From Sphaerospermopsis sp. SIO1G1 (GTDB taxonomy: Bacteria > Cyanobacteriota > Cyanobacteriia > Cyanobacteriales > Nostocaceae): DNA of 64,000 nucleotides. Shown one piece after another: positions 1-9,902 of this stretch. The first letter of the stretch is position 1. Each line of letters opens with the position of its first letter. The notes under the pieces are model-generated. The model was given only the letters and a program-made list of their open reading frames with translations, was not told the origin of the DNA and did no database searches. The position numbers and the translations under genes are program-made. The stretch spans positions 124,001 to 188,000 of the forward strand of contig JAAHFX010000004.1 in assembly GCA_010672785.1 (NCBI GenBank), given 5' to 3'.

Positions 1-62
1 AGTGCAAATAAATCCTTCCGGCTTAATATCTGGCTCTTTGTTAGCTTGATTTTTCATCCAAT

Positions 63-2582
63 ATGCTTCACCCAGTTTTGCCACCTGATTCACCTCCTGT
101 TATTCAACATACACGACCAAGTCATCCTGTTACCGTTGCTGGCATCAAGGATAAGAAAGTGACAGGGGAACAGTTCGTTCCAGAAAATGACAATCATAAA
201 ATTGTTGAGGGTGTAGTCACTATAACTCAGAACCATACTGATAATTCTGTAGTTACTAAACCTTTATCTTCTTCTCCCGAACCAGAAAAGTTACCAGCAG
301 AATTTTCTCCTTTGTCAGTTGATCAGAGTGCCGAAATTCTGGGAAATTCTCTAAATGTTGGTGATCAGCAACAGGAACAAACAGAAAATGACAAAACTCC
401 TATTGTTACATTTCCACCTCATAGTGGGATTGTGAACAGTCAAGCAGCATTTTTATCTTCATCTCCTGTCGCCATTAAACGTCCAGTTGTCATCCCACAG
501 CCGAACTCTGTAACTCAAGCTGTAAGTGTTGAGAAGTTTGACAATCAGGTGAATTTGTCTGGTTCTTTACAAACTGTAGACAATATCCCCACTGGTTCAC
601 CAGCACAACTAGTACAAAATATTATTGAGTTTAAGCCTCGTAATCCGAGTAATCAACCTACTCCCACAAGAATAGAAATTCCCCCCCCTCAGCAATCTCA
701 GTCAGAGAATCTAGAAGTGAGGAGAAGGGTAGTAGAAGTTATTGCTGATCGCCAAGAATATGATGAGCAAAGACGAGTTGTAGTCGCCGAAGGAAATGTA
801 GTAGTAAGATTTGACGGTGCTGTAGTTGATGCAGATCGTTTACAGGTCAATTTAGACAATCTTATTGCTGTAGGTGAAGGCAACGTAGCATTAACTAGGG
901 GTAATCAGGTATTTAGAGGAGACCGTTTTACCTATAACTTTGTCCAAGACAGCGGCGATTTGCAAAATGGTAGCGGGGAAATTTATATTCCCACAACAGA
1001 AAGAGATTTTGCCTTTGATCCTACTCCCCGTGCAGATTTAACCGCAGGTGGTGTACCCAGTAGTCTACCGAGCGATCGCATTCGTGCTAATCAACCCACT
1101 ACAGGTGTGAGTAGTCCAGGCGGTATTAATGTTAACCTTGGTGGTCAACCAGATGCCAGTAATTTGCCTGTAGCTGAATCTGGTGGTGTCGTCAAGCGGA
1201 TGCGATTTGAAGCCCAAAAGATAGATTTTTACCCCCGTGGTTGGCAAGCTGAGGATGTCAGAATCACTAATGATCCTTTTTCACCGCCAGAGTTAGAATT
1301 AAGAGCCGCCAAAGTAACTTTAACGAAGGAAGCACCTTTAGTAGATAGAATTATTACACAAAATCAAAGATTAGTTTTTGATCAAAATTTTAGTTTACCA
1401 ATTCCTATTAATAATCAAAAAATTGACCGTCGGGAAAGGGATATTAATCCTTTTATTGTTTCTCCTGGATATGATAATGATGACCGAGGCGGTTTATATG
1501 TAGAACGTCATGTGATCGCATTTAGTAATGACCAAACTCGCTGGACAATTACACCACAATTTTTTGTACAAAAGGCTTTTGAAGATAGTAGTAATGTTGC
1601 AGATTTGTTTGGTGTAACAACTAAATTAAATAGTGTTTTAGGCCCAAAAACCAAGGTAGAAGGTAGGGGAGAACTAACTAGTTTAGATTTAAGTCAAGTA
1701 GAAGATAATTTAAGAGGAAGTGTAAGATTACGTCAGACTTTAGGTGATGTTAATCCCCATACTTTAAATTTAGAATATAGCTACCGCGATCGCCTTTACA
1801 ATGGTACTCTTGGTTTTCAAACTGTACAAAGTAGTTTCGGTGGTATTGTTACTTCCCCCATCATTCCTCTCGGAAAAAGTGGTGTCAATCTAAGTTATCA
1901 AGCTGGCGCTCAATACATCAATGCTAATACTGATCGTCAAGATTTATTGGAAGTGAATCGAAATAATGATCGTGTTTCTTTAGGTCGTTTACAAGCTAGT
2001 GCTTCCTTAAGTAAAGGTTTTTTATTATGGCAAGGAAAACCTTTAAAACCTACAGCTACAGAGGGTTTGAAGTATACTCCTAACCCTGTTGTTCCTTACT
2101 TACAAGCTGTTACTGGAATCACTGGTACAACAAGCTATTACACCAGCGGTGATGATCAAAGTACCTTAATTGGAACTGTGGGTTTAGTGGGACAGGTAGG
2201 TAATTTTTCCCGTCCATTTTTAGATTATACAGCTTTTAATATTAGTTATTCCCAAGGTTTTAATAGTGGTTTATCACCATTCTTGTTTGATCGTTCCGTT
2301 GATAATAGAGTTTTAAGTGCAGGAATTTCTCAGCAGGTTTATGGGCCATTCCGTTTAGGTTTTCAAACTTCAATTAACCTTGATACAGGTCAAGAAAGTA
2401 GCACTGATTATACTCTAGAATATAGCCGTCGAACCTATGGAATTACCCTACGTTATAATCCTGTTTTAGAATTGGGCGGTTTTAGTATTAGAATTAGTGA
2501 TTTTAATTGGACTGGTGGTACTGATCCTTTCTCTGATAGAAATGTCAAACCAGTTGTTAATGGTGTCAGACAGGATAATTAG
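63..2582 (+). CDS. DUF3769 family outer-membrane protein (cyanobacterial LptD-like)
   Basis: An 839-residue protein. Residues 1 to about 220 are rich in Pro, Ser and Gln and look disordered. About residues 222-300 form an OstA/LptA-like beta segment (start VEVIADRQEYDEQRRVVVAEG), the fold of lipopolysaccharide-transport proteins. The rest is beta-rich with alternating polar and hydrophobic residues, as in a barrel, and matches the cyanobacterial DUF3769 family. The known family context suggests an LptD-equivalent acting in the outer membrane in glycolipid or LPS export; that role is inference here. In-frame stops lie just upstream (at 42, 24 and 9), so the ATG at 63 is the first possible ATG start. 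No classical signal peptide is visible at the N-terminus, which is usual for annotated members but odd for an exported protein. Confidence 0.85.
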   Translation: MLHPVLPPDSPPVIQHTRPSHPVTVAGIKDKKVTGEQFVPENDNHKIVEGVVTITQNHTDNSVVTKPLSSSPEPEKLPAEFSPLSVDQSAEILGNSLNVGDQQQEQTENDKTPIVTFPPHSGIVNSQAAFLSSSPVAIKRPVVIPQPNSVTQAVSVEKFDNQVNLSGSLQTVDNIPTGSPAQLVQNIIEFKPRNPSNQPTPTRIEIPPPQQSQSENLEVRRRVVEVIADRQEYDEQRRVVVAEGNVVVRFDGAVVDADRLQVNLDNLIAVGEGNVALTRGNQVFRGDRFTYNFVQDSGDLQNGSGEIYIPTTERDFAFDPTPRADLTAGGVPSSLPSDRIRANQPTTGVSSPGGINVNLGGQPDASNLPVAESGGVVKRMRFEAQKIDFYPRGWQAEDVRITNDPFSPPELELRAAKVTLTKEAPLVDRIITQNQRLVFDQNFSLPIPINNQKIDRRERDINPFIVSPGYDNDDRGGLYVERHVIAFSNDQTRWTITPQFFVQKAFEDSSNVADLFGVTTKLNSVLGPKTKVEGRGELTSLDLSQVEDNLRGSVRLRQTLGDVNPHTLNLEYSYRDRLYNGTLGFQTVQSSFGGIVTSPIIPLGKSGVNLSYQAGAQYINANTDRQDLLEVNRNNDRVSLGRLQASASLSKGFLLWQGKPLKPTATEGLKYTPNPVVPYLQAVTGITGTTSYYTSGDDQSTLIGTVGLVGQVGNFSRPFLDYTAFNISYSQGFNSGLSPFLFDRSVDNRVLSAGISQQVYGPFRLGFQTSINLDTGQESSTDYTLEYSRRTYGITLRYNPVLELGGFSIRISDFNWTGGTDPFSDRNVKPVVNGVRQDN

Positions 2583-2918
2583 ACTTACCTTCTGAAAAGG
2601 AAGGTAAAAACTCAGCAGGGTGCAGGGTACAGGGAGAGAACTAAAAAACTACTTTTCAATCTCTCAAAGTCGAAAAAGTGCAAGGTTTTCACGCACTCAA
2701 CCTCTAAAATCTTGCATTTATTGAAAGTCAAAATAGTCTCAAACTCGTTAATAACAATTTTTTACCCTGTTCCCTATTCCCTGTTCCCTTCTTTAAACTG
2801 GTAATTTAGCATAACAAATACTGTATAGCTGTAAATTTTTAGACTTGACAAGCCATAAGGGTTCAATTAAGGTTTAAGTATTAATAATTATACTGTTTTT
2901 ATGCTTTAGGTAACTTGA
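2583..2918. other. Spacer with degenerate repeat pieces
   Basis: A perfect 8-bp hairpin (TTACCTTC, 2585-2592, with GAAGGTAA, 2600-2607) follows the stop codon but lacks a T-tract on the plus strand. It resembles the end of repeat family D in reverse. The stretch at about 2650-2720 (gtgcaaggttttcacgcac) resembles the interior of repeat family C. The rest is AT-rich, and I see no gene in it. Confidence 0.45.
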
Positions 2919-3638
2919 ATGAAAATATATCAAACCTTGATCACCACAGCTGTAGTGGGTCATGCAATATTAATTTCTATACCTGCAAAAGGGTTAGTTT
3001 TTACACAGTGGGATTTTAATAATAGCAATCTAACTCCTAATATTGGTGTAGGAACAGCTTCCCATGTAGGAGGAACAGCAACCAGAGGATTTAATTCAGG
3101 TGCTGGATCTACTGATCCGAATAGTGTTAATTTTGCTTGGAATACTAACAATTATCCAACCCAAGGAACTAACAACAAAACCGCTGGAGTCCAGTTTAGT
3201 ACCAGTACAGTAGGTTTTGAAAACATCATTATTAACTGGGATCAGCGTAATTCTGCCACTGCAAGTGCATATACCCAATTTCAATATTCTGTTGATGGAA
3301 TCAATTTTGTGGATTCAGGTTCACCTTTACAAGCTGGAGGGAATTCTTCCTTCAATAACTCTAACAGTATAGATTTATCAAGTATTACCAATATAAATAA
3401 TAATCCTAATTTTTCTTTTCGCTTAGTTTCTGCTTTTGATCCTAATAACAACACTAGTTACACAGCTACTAACAGTGGTTCAACTTATAGAACTGTGGGA
3501 ACATGGCGTTTTGATATGGTGACAATAAATGGTGATGTTAGTGCAACTCCTGTTCCTTTCAACATCCCTGGAGGTTCTACCATTCCCACTTTTGGTTCAT
3601 TATTGGTTTTGGGAATTATCCGCAAAGCTGTCCAATAA
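2919..3638 (+). CDS. Secreted protein with putative PEP-CTERM-like C-terminal tail
   Basis: A 239-residue protein with a hydrophobic N-terminus (about residues 5-25, ending near IPAKG) that reads as a signal peptide. The middle is rich in Asn, Thr and Ser with beta-sandwich character, typical of extracellular cyanobacterial proteins. The C-terminus has a short Pro/Gly segment (VPFNIPGGSTIP), a hydrophobic stretch (FGSLLVLGII) and a basic end (RKAVQ). That order of motif, hydrophobic helix and positive end is the layout of PEP-CTERM-type sorting tails handled by exosortase, but the motif is not canonical, so the sorting role is inference. The body is not a family I can name. It stands alone between repeat-bearing spacers. 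Confidence 0.7.
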   Translation: MKIYQTLITTAVVGHAILISIPAKGLVFTQWDFNNSNLTPNIGVGTASHVGGTATRGFNSGAGSTDPNSVNFAWNTNNYPTQGTNNKTAGVQFSTSTVGFENIIINWDQRNSATASAYTQFQYSVDGINFVDSGSPLQAGGNSSFNNSNSIDLSSITNINNNPNFSFRLVSAFDPNNNTSYTATNSGSTYRTVGTWRFDMVTINGDVSATPVPFNIPGGSTIPTFGSLLVLGIIRKAVQ

Positions 3639-3663
3639 GTCAGCAGAACTTACTAAATAGGGA

Positions 3664-3757
3664 TAGGTGACAGTTATCAGTTATCAGTTATCAGTCGTCA
3701 ATTGTCGCTATTCACTGTTTACTGTTTACTGTTCACTGTTTACTGTTCACCAATCAC
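3664..3757. repeat. Short tandem heptamer repeats (STRR)
   Basis: Tandem copies of AGTTATC (3672-3695), then of TTTACTG/TTCACTG (3714-3750). Such degenerate 7-bp tandem repeats are known from heterocystous cyanobacteria and recur in many spacers of this window. Confidence 0.8.
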
Positions 3758-3758
3758 C

Positions 3759-5153
3759 CTATCTAGAAGCAACTTCAGGTTCTGACCAAATGGAGTCTTT
3801 GACTTCTCCAAAGGTAACAGGTTGATCATCTTCAGCAGTAATATTCACACCTGTACCATCACTAGCAACTTGTATCAAAGGCCAGTCTTCTGTCCCTAAT
3901 TCACCGGCACGGAACAATACATGATCAGGTTGTTTCTTACTCCAACCTAACAATATAGAGACTTTTTCATGTTCTTCTTCTTGCGGTACTGGTGCGACAG
4001 TAATTGCCTTTTGATTTTGCCGATCCCAAACTATGGCATGATCCGTTACATCCGCAGTGTTAAAAATACTCATAAACTTACGAGCTAGGAAGCGATCGCC
4101 CTTTTGAGACCAGCTGACAGGAACTAAAATACCTATTTTACCTGGTTTATCTGTTTCCTGAGAGACAACTTGAGGTTTTAAAAGTGGATCTCGAATCTCA
4201 CCAGTTCTAGACATGACTTGCAATCTCTTTGTTTGCCGATCTTCTAAAAACAACAAACTAGAAACTCGGCTATTGTGCATTTCTGGTTTTACTTCCAGTT
4301 GCACTCTACTATAAACTGCATATCTTCCATCAGGAGAAACCACAGGTATACTGCGGTGATAGCGCACTCCAGAATTACCTTTGCCACCTATTGCTTCTTG
4401 AGTGGATATAATCCATTGCCAAGGTATGGGATGAGGGCTACCCATCGGATCTTCTGGTACTGTATCTGCTTGCTGTTGTGGTTCTTCTACTAGTATTTCT
4501 ACAAATTCCCCTAGTTCTAAGGGTCTGATTTTGGAATTATTTGCTGCTGTGGTTAAGACTTCAGGGGTTGAACTTTGTGTCTCCAAACTCTTTGCTTTGT
4601 TCTTTAAGTTTTCATTTTTAGCTGTTCTGAGTTTTTGGATTAAATCCACAGTTTGTTCTTTGACCGGAATTTTCGCTACTGTTTCATCACCCACCATTGT
4701 CAAGTGGTTTTTTTCCACAATAACTTCTTTAACTTCTTTAACTTCTTTAACTTCTTTAACTTCTTTAATTTCTTTAGTGATGTGCGGATCTTTCTCTACT
4801 ACCCCTGAAGATATTTTACTAATGCTATCATCCAACAATTCCTGCTTGTCCCTAGTAGCTGGGGTTGTTATTTCTATGACAGGTACAACAGTTTCAACTT
4901 TGACTGGAGGAGAAATAATTTTGTTTAACTGTAAATCCTGTTTCTGTTCCTCAACTATAGCTTCTACTGGTAATTTAGAATCAGTTGTGCTAAATCCTAA
5001 ACTAACGTTTTCTTCTCTGATTAATTCTGATTGTTTGGCTACACTAGAATGGATTGACACCCCTACCAAGGGAGCAACTAGCATAACAACGATAACGTAC
5101 TTAAAAAATGGCTTTACTCGAAACCATCCTGACAGCAAAAGGGATTTTAGCAT
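3759..5153 (-). CDS. Conserved hypothetical protein, N-terminally membrane-anchored, propeller-like C-terminus
   Basis: A 464-residue protein. A hydrophobic segment at about residues 18-38 follows a basic N-terminus, so it reads as a signal anchor or signal peptide. Residues 40-230 are low in complexity and include KEV repeats (about 127-144) encoded by a 9-bp tandem repeat. From about 235 the protein looks folded: motifs such as VVSPDGRYAVYSRV, VSWSQKGDRFLARKF and HAIVWDRQNQKA resemble TolB/WD-like beta-propeller blades. I recognise this only as a cyanobacterial conserved hypothetical. Its role is unknown; periplasmic or membrane-associated location is inference. It is monocistronic and convergent with the preceding gene. 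Confidence 0.75.
   Translation of the reverse strand: MLKSLLLSGWFRVKPFFKYVIVVMLVAPLVGVSIHSSVAKQSELIREENVSLGFSTTDSKLPVEAIVEEQKQDLQLNKIISPPVKVETVVPVIEITTPATRDKQELLDDSISKISSGVVEKDPHITKEIKEVKEVKEVKEVKEVIVEKNHLTMVGDETVAKIPVKEQTVDLIQKLRTAKNENLKNKAKSLETQSSTPEVLTTAANNSKIRPLELGEFVEILVEEPQQQADTVPEDPMGSPHPIPWQWIISTQEAIGGKGNSGVRYHRSIPVVSPDGRYAVYSRVQLEVKPEMHNSRVSSLLFLEDRQTKRLQVMSRTGEIRDPLLKPQVVSQETDKPGKIGILVPVSWSQKGDRFLARKFMSIFNTADVTDHAIVWDRQNQKAITVAPVPQEEEHEKVSILLGWSKKQPDHVLFRAGELGTEDWPLIQVASDGTGVNITAEDDQPVTFGEVKDSIWSEPEVASR
4722..4776. repeat. In-frame 9-bp microsatellite encoding (Lys-Glu-Val)n
   Basis: About six tandem copies of a 9-bp unit (TTCTTTAAC on the plus strand; KEV on the coding strand) inside the 464-residue anchored protein. 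Nine bases is a multiple of three, so gain or loss of units would change linker length without a frameshift. Confidence 0.9.
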
Positions 5154-5487
5154 GGGCGGACTCTCTATGGGGCAGTTGCTATATGAGGTGCATTTTTGAT
5201 GCAGAAGGGAGATTCACAAAGGAGAAGAAGTTACAATTATAGGTATAACAACAAACTAGAAGTTATGACTATACAATCTCACTAAAATTTGCATCACTTT
5301 ACAAAAGTTTTGGCATGAATTGTTGATACTCATGCAGTCTTGAAGTTAATTTAATTTTTGATACGTATTTACAGCAGCGAATTAATAGGTGCTACTGTTT
5401 TTCTGACTATCAGATTTTGGTAAATACATTATTAAATCCTGTTAATACTAAAGCAGTAAAAATATTCACAATTAGATTTGTCACCTA

Positions 5488-5612
5488 CAGCAGATTTCGT
5501 TGCTATGAGGTACAAATCATAATCATGGAACTTTTTTGGGTTGAGTATCTTGTGTGGGATAGACATCTTACCCGCCAATAATGTACCTCATGACACTGGA
5601 AAGCTCTACATA
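5488..5612 (+). repeat. Repeat family A copy (MITE-like)
   Basis: Begins CAGCAGATTTCGTTGCTATG, contains the inverted pair ATGAGGTAC / GTACCTCAT (about 5505 and 5583), and carries a diverged form of the GGGTGGGCATCTTG core. The same layout recurs at six other places in the window. Confidence 0.85.
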
Positions 5613-5923
5613 TTCTAATATCCTGTTAAGTTAGCTTTAACAGAAACACCTTTTGTGTTTAGGTGAACCTATAGATAATTGACTTGAACAGTACATTCAA
5701 TGTAGGGAATTACCCTGTTTGTCCGTTGTCCTAAAAATTGATTTATTCCTTGAGAAAGGTTGATCCTGTAATTAAACACCAACCAGTTTTTTCTTAAATT
5801 TAACCAGAGTATATCCCAAACTTTTAAGATTCAGTCTTGCAGTTTGTTAAGTAGAAGTCATGTACAGTTAGCAACTTCATCAGTTAAAACCAACTGTAAA
5901 AATATTCCCAAAAAACTGGGTAT

Positions 5924-6070
5924 AAAGCCCCGTCGTTCTATGACGGCTTTCTGTTAGACTAGTGCGAACAGGCAGAGCATTGTCTGTTGGGCTAGATAGT
6001 GTCAGACGATGTAAACCGTAACTGTTGTTTAAATTTAGAATCCCCATTCTTTCAGGATGGAGAGTATGTT
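5924..6070 (+). mobile_element. Possible IS200/IS605-type right-end remnant or omega/reRNA-like structured segment
   Basis: It starts with a strong hairpin (AAAGCCCCGTC at 5924-5934 against GACGGCTTT at 5942-5950). It ends with AATCCCCATTCTTTCAGGAT, a second short hairpin, and GGAGAGTATGTT. From memory, this pairing of a CCCCGTC...GACGG hairpin with a terminal GAATCCCC...GGGGAG-like hairpin is the style of right ends of cyanobacterial TnpB elements and of HEARO/IscB-associated RNAs. No TnpB or IscB reading frame adjoins it, so if correct this is a non-autonomous or decayed copy. The strand is uncertain. Confidence 0.35.
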
Positions 6071-6568
6071 AATATACCTCTCTACTCACAACTAGAGATT
6101 ACAAAAGCATACGGACACTGCCGAATTGCTTGAATATGATATCACCCTATTTTCCCAAGTTCAGGCTGCACTAATCCAACGCAACATATAAAAATTACCT
6201 TTAAGATGACTGCGGTATACAAGTGCCAGAAAACTGAATTTGGCTAAATTTTCAATAGTTAGGTGGTTATATTTTGGTATGCCTTTTGATCAGGCTATGA
6301 GCTATGTATACTAGCTTTCAACCCATAACATTATTTGAATGTAATGTGGTTTACTTGCTCAAGTATTGTATTTAGTTAAGGAACTTTTTTTTGCACCACT
6401 AACAAACACTTTACCATCAAATAGCAAAAATTTAATATTCTCCAGAAAAAAATGATCTAGCTTTTTCCCTGTTCTTGCAATTCAATGGCTTGTCCACTCT
6501 AAGTTGTCAGCAAATCCTGACCCATTTACTATTTACTTAATTAACCGATCACTAGTCAATTGTCAATA

Positions 6569-7567
6569 ATGAAAGTTGTATTTTTTGGTACTCCCCAGTT
6601 TGCCGTTCCTACTCTAGAAAAGTTATTAAACGAGTCAAATTACCAAGTTTTAGCAGTTATCACACAACCGGATAAACGCCGAGGAAGAGGAAATCAATTA
6701 ATACCTTCTCCTGTAAAAAAATTAGCCATCACCCATAATTTACCAATTTGGCAACCAAACAGGATCAAAAAAGACACAGATACATTAAATAAACTACAAC
6801 AATTAGACGCAGACGTATTTGTAGTAGTTGCTTATGGGCAAATATTGTCAAAAAAAATATTGGATATGCCCAAGCTAGGCTGTGTTAATGTACATGGTTC
6901 AACTCTACCAGAGTATAGAGGTGCTGCACCAATTCAATGGTCTATATATAAAGGTGATAGAGAAACTGGTATTACAACTATGTTGATGGATGTGGGAATG
7001 GATACTGGTGATATGCTCCTAAAGGCAGCAATACCAATTAACTTACTTAACAATGCTCAAGAACTAGCGGACAAATTATCTGTTATTGGTGCAGATTTAT
7101 TGTTAGAAACTTTACCCAAACTGGAAAAACAGGAAATTCAACCTATCCCCCAAGATGACTCTTTAGCAACCTATGCTTCCTTAATTCAAAAAGAAGATTA
7201 CAATATAGATTGGTCAAAGAGTGCCGTAGAAATACATAATCAAATCAGAGGTTTTTATCCCAACTGTATAACTACATTCCGTCAACAACCTCTCAAAGTT
7301 ACTGCCACCGTACCCTTAGATCCTGATTATATTCAAGAGCTACCCAGAGAAATACAGGATAAACTCAATAGAGTTACAGAATTGTCAACCGTATCTGGGC
7401 AGATAGGAGAAGTTGTTAATATTACTAAAGGGCTTGGTGCAATAGTCAAAACAGGAACGGGTTTATTGTGGTTAAGAGAAGTACAACCCACTGGGAAAAA
7501 ACTTCAGTCAGGATGGGATTTTGTAAATGGTACTCGTTTAACAGTGGGAGAGTTAATGGGTGATTAA
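6569..7567 (+). CDS. fmt: Methionyl-tRNA formyltransferase
   Basis: A 332-residue enzyme that formylates initiator Met-tRNA using 10-formyl-tetrahydrofolate. The N-terminus [16 protein letters not shown] is canonical, so I take the ATG at 6569 rather than the in-frame TTG nine bases upstream. The formyl-transfer triad is visible: N107 and H109 in the segment [16 protein letters not shown], and D145 in [11 protein letters not shown]. The C-terminal tRNA-binding domain (about 210-332) is present with GRRGR-like basic residues near 37-41 in the N-terminal domain. Length is normal. The gene is isolated, without the def neighbour seen in many bacteria. Confidence 0.97.
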   Translation: MKVVFFGTPQFAVPTLEKLLNESNYQVLAVITQPDKRRGRGNQLIPSPVKKLAITHNLPIWQPNRIKKDTDTLNKLQQLDADVFVVVAYGQILSKKILDMPKLGCVNVHGSTLPEYRGAAPIQWSIYKGDRETGITTMLMDVGMDTGDMLLKAAIPINLLNNAQELADKLSVIGADLLLETLPKLEKQEIQPIPQDDSLATYASLIQKEDYNIDWSKSAVEIHNQIRGFYPNCITTFRQQPLKVTATVPLDPDYIQELPREIQDKLNRVTELSTVSGQIGEVVNITKGLGAIVKTGTGLLWLREVQPTGKKLQSGWDFVNGTRLTVGELMGD

Positions 7568-7691
7568 TTTTTGGTATTGCTGATGAAGGTGATGATTTTT
7601 TTTACTCAGAGTCGCTCCAGTCGCAAAGAGCAAGAGTTTGATTTGTGATACATTTTCAATTTCATACCCTAATTCAGCAATACCTGATTTT

Positions 7692-8057
7692 CTATACTTC
7701 CTTGGCGGAATTTTCATAAAAACGACAAGACTCACAAGGGCCATCAGGGTTAACAGCACAGCGGATTATTTCTGAATGAGCATTATAATCACAACTAGCA
7801 TCACCTACTACCCAACGTCCAGCTACTAAACTTTTTTCTAAAGGTCTTTGAGCTTTTTGTACAAAAAGAGAGATTTTATATAAGTGGTAGCGTCCTGCTT
7901 TGAAACGATACCTATGACGACGCTCTAAGACTGCATAGGTTGTACCCTCAACATCCAGATAATTACCAGGTTGCGGTGTCCAATCAAGTTTTAATATACC
8001 AAGAGATTCACGTGGATTTGTTAAAATTACCTCAGTAGCTAAAGAGTCTGACTGCAT
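7692..8057 (-). CDS. DUF6464 family protein
   Basis: A 121-residue cyanobacterial conserved protein. The first 70 residues are beta-rich with many basic and aromatic residues (TTYAVLERRHRYRFKAGRYH). The C-terminus carries four cysteines (C89, C100, C108, C111, the last two as CESC), a plausible metal or redox site. I recall this pattern as DUF6464; its biochemical role is not known to me. The first ATG (MQSDSLATEV) fits the usual family start. It is convergent with fmt. Confidence 0.8.
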   Translation of the reverse strand: MQSDSLATEVILTNPRESLGILKLDWTPQPGNYLDVEGTTYAVLERRHRYRFKAGRYHLYKISLFVQKAQRPLEKSLVAGRWVVGDASCDYNAHSEIIRCAVNPDGPCESCRFYENSAKEV

Positions 8058-8626
8058 AATCAGTTGATGTCATGTGATTTACGTCCTTAAAAATGGTATC
8101 GCAATAAGCAACTTTCAGCTAAGACGGTTAAGTTGTAATTTTCAATAAAAATAATTAATTCAACAAATTTCTTAAAATATTGACAATAGTGTCAGGATTT
8201 AAAAAAGTTGTTGTTAATTATCAATAATTTAATATTTATTGATAATTATTTGGAAATAGACAAAGTGAATTGTCAATTTTTTTGAATAAAGGCTAAATAA
8301 AATTACTAATTATACTCAAGTTTATAGTCAAGAATTGAACATTGATGAGTTGTTGAATCAATAAAAATGAATCATAGAAGTAGAAAAATTATTTTGTGAA
8401 GTAGAGATTGTGTTTAGATTTTGAAGAAATTTAAACTCATAACTACTGACAGAAAAATTAAAAAATCTAAAAAGAAAAAGTTGCTTATCTATGTCCAATT
8501 CAGGTTAGAAGAAATACAAAAATAAAATTTTTCTTTAGGAAAATTGTATCTAAAAAAATCACTATTAATGGCATCAATTCGTATCAGAGTTGCTCAAACA
8601 TAGATTTTAAATTTCAATCTTTTTTT

Positions 8627-8764
8627 GTGACTCTATTCCAGGTTTACAAAAAGGGAGTTAATGCACAGGAGGAATATGAAAAAGAACTGAAAGATCCTGC
8701 TGCTAAGGAAGAATTAAGTAGGTCAGCGGGGAAATTTATAATTATTAGGACTTACGAATTTTAA
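8627..8764 (+). pseudogene. Possible small gene fragment cut by a repeat
   Basis: An open frame of 45 codons from a GTG, with codon content unlike the surrounding AT-rich spacer: it encodes YKKGVNAQEEYEKELKDPAA, then KEELSRSAGKF. The last six codons lie in the family B repeat that starts at 8747, so the original 3' end is gone. I do not recognise the family. It may equally be chance. Confidence 0.25.
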
Positions 8765-8837
8765 GGAAATATTGGGTTTTGAGATTGCTTCCTTACGTCA
8801 CAATGGCAGTATTTGGAATAGGTTTTGCGTAAGTCCT
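8747..8837 (-). repeat. Repeat family B copy (MITE-like)
   Basis: Terminal inverted repeats AGGACTTACG and GCGTAAGTCCT with the family core (gttttgagattgcttcctta, then cgtcacaatggcag) in reverse orientation relative to the 11916 copy. About 91 bp. Confidence 0.9.
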
Positions 8838-9318
8838 GATTATGTAACAAAAAGTAAACAAGGCTATAACATTCTTTACCCTTGCACCCTGCACCCTGCC
8901 TGAACACGAGGTTATGCACCTTACATCAGTTATACCAGTGTTTTAGGATCTATAGATTATGTTTTATTATTTTTGTAAAATGTTAAAACAAGTTCAAAAG
9001 CGTCATAGTCACAAAAAGTGTGATTGTTAATCGTCCTTTTTGGAAAATACAACATCTGCAATTGCATAGTCCTAAGTGAATAGGTACTATAGTTTTAGCT
9101 ATGGGGAACTGATTTGGGCTTTACAGATGTTTACAGTTTCGTGTTCATTTGTGAGAGTCAATTTCATTCACGCCAGAGGGCAAATTTGCTGATTTATGGG
9201 CAAATAAGGACAACTTGCAGCGTTTAATAATCTAAAGTGCCTATTAAATTGTTTAAAGTTATGTAGCCTTTTACTTACAGCCCATCAAGCACTGCGGTAA
9301 ACTATGCCTTGATTATGA

Positions 9319-9606
<288 letters not shown>

Positions 9607-9638
9607 AAAAACTGAGATACTAAAATACTCAGTAAAAT

Positions 9639-9723
9639 AGTGCTGAAGTCTGAGCTATAAGAACCAAGAAGTCTACCAACTAACATGATTCTTGTTTCTT
9701 TGTTCAGAGTTCAGCACTTTTCC
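9639..9723 (+). terminator. Long hairpin downstream of psaC
   Basis: An extended stem: AGTGCTGAAGTCTGAG (9639-9654) pairs with TTCAGAGTTCAGCACT (about 9703-9718), and inside it AAGAACCAAGAA pairs with TTCTTGTTTCTT. It is followed by TTTTCC. A smaller hairpin, ACTGAG/CTCAGT, lies just before it (about 9611-9632). Position and structure fit Rho-independent termination or 3'-end protection of the psaC mRNA. Confidence 0.7.
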
Positions 9724-9737
9724 GTTATTAGAATTTG

Positions 9738-9902
9738 GGAGAGGGGATGAGTGGGGGAGTGGGGGAGTGGGTGAGGGGATGAGTTGGAGTGATGGGGTGA
9801 GGGGGTGAGGGGGTAAAATTTCTCTAGCTATTCCCAATCACCAGTCACCAGTCACCAGTCACCAATCACCAGTCACCAATCACAGTCACCAATTACCAAT
9901 CT
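9738..9902. repeat. Tandem heptamer/octamer repeats between psaC and glmS
   Basis: Two blocks: G-rich GTGGGGGA/GGTGAGGG units (about 9748-9815) and CACCAGT/CACCAAT heptamers (about 9839-9895). They fill most of the 363-bp psaC-glmS gap. No gene is seen there. Confidence 0.85.

Larger units (their letters stand above)
5154..6568. other. 1.4-kb gene-free region
   Basis: No convincing reading frame on either strand. It holds a family A repeat (5488-5612) and a structured, IS200/IS605-end-like segment (5924-6070), annotated separately. The remainder (5154-5487, 5613-5923, 6071-6568) is AT-rich with scattered stops; I see nothing identifiable there. Confidence 0.6.

Noticed and set aside
4531..5199. 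222-codon plus-strand frame rich in LTSLTS
   Set aside because: It is the antisense reading of the KEV microsatellite and flanking linker of the minus-strand protein.
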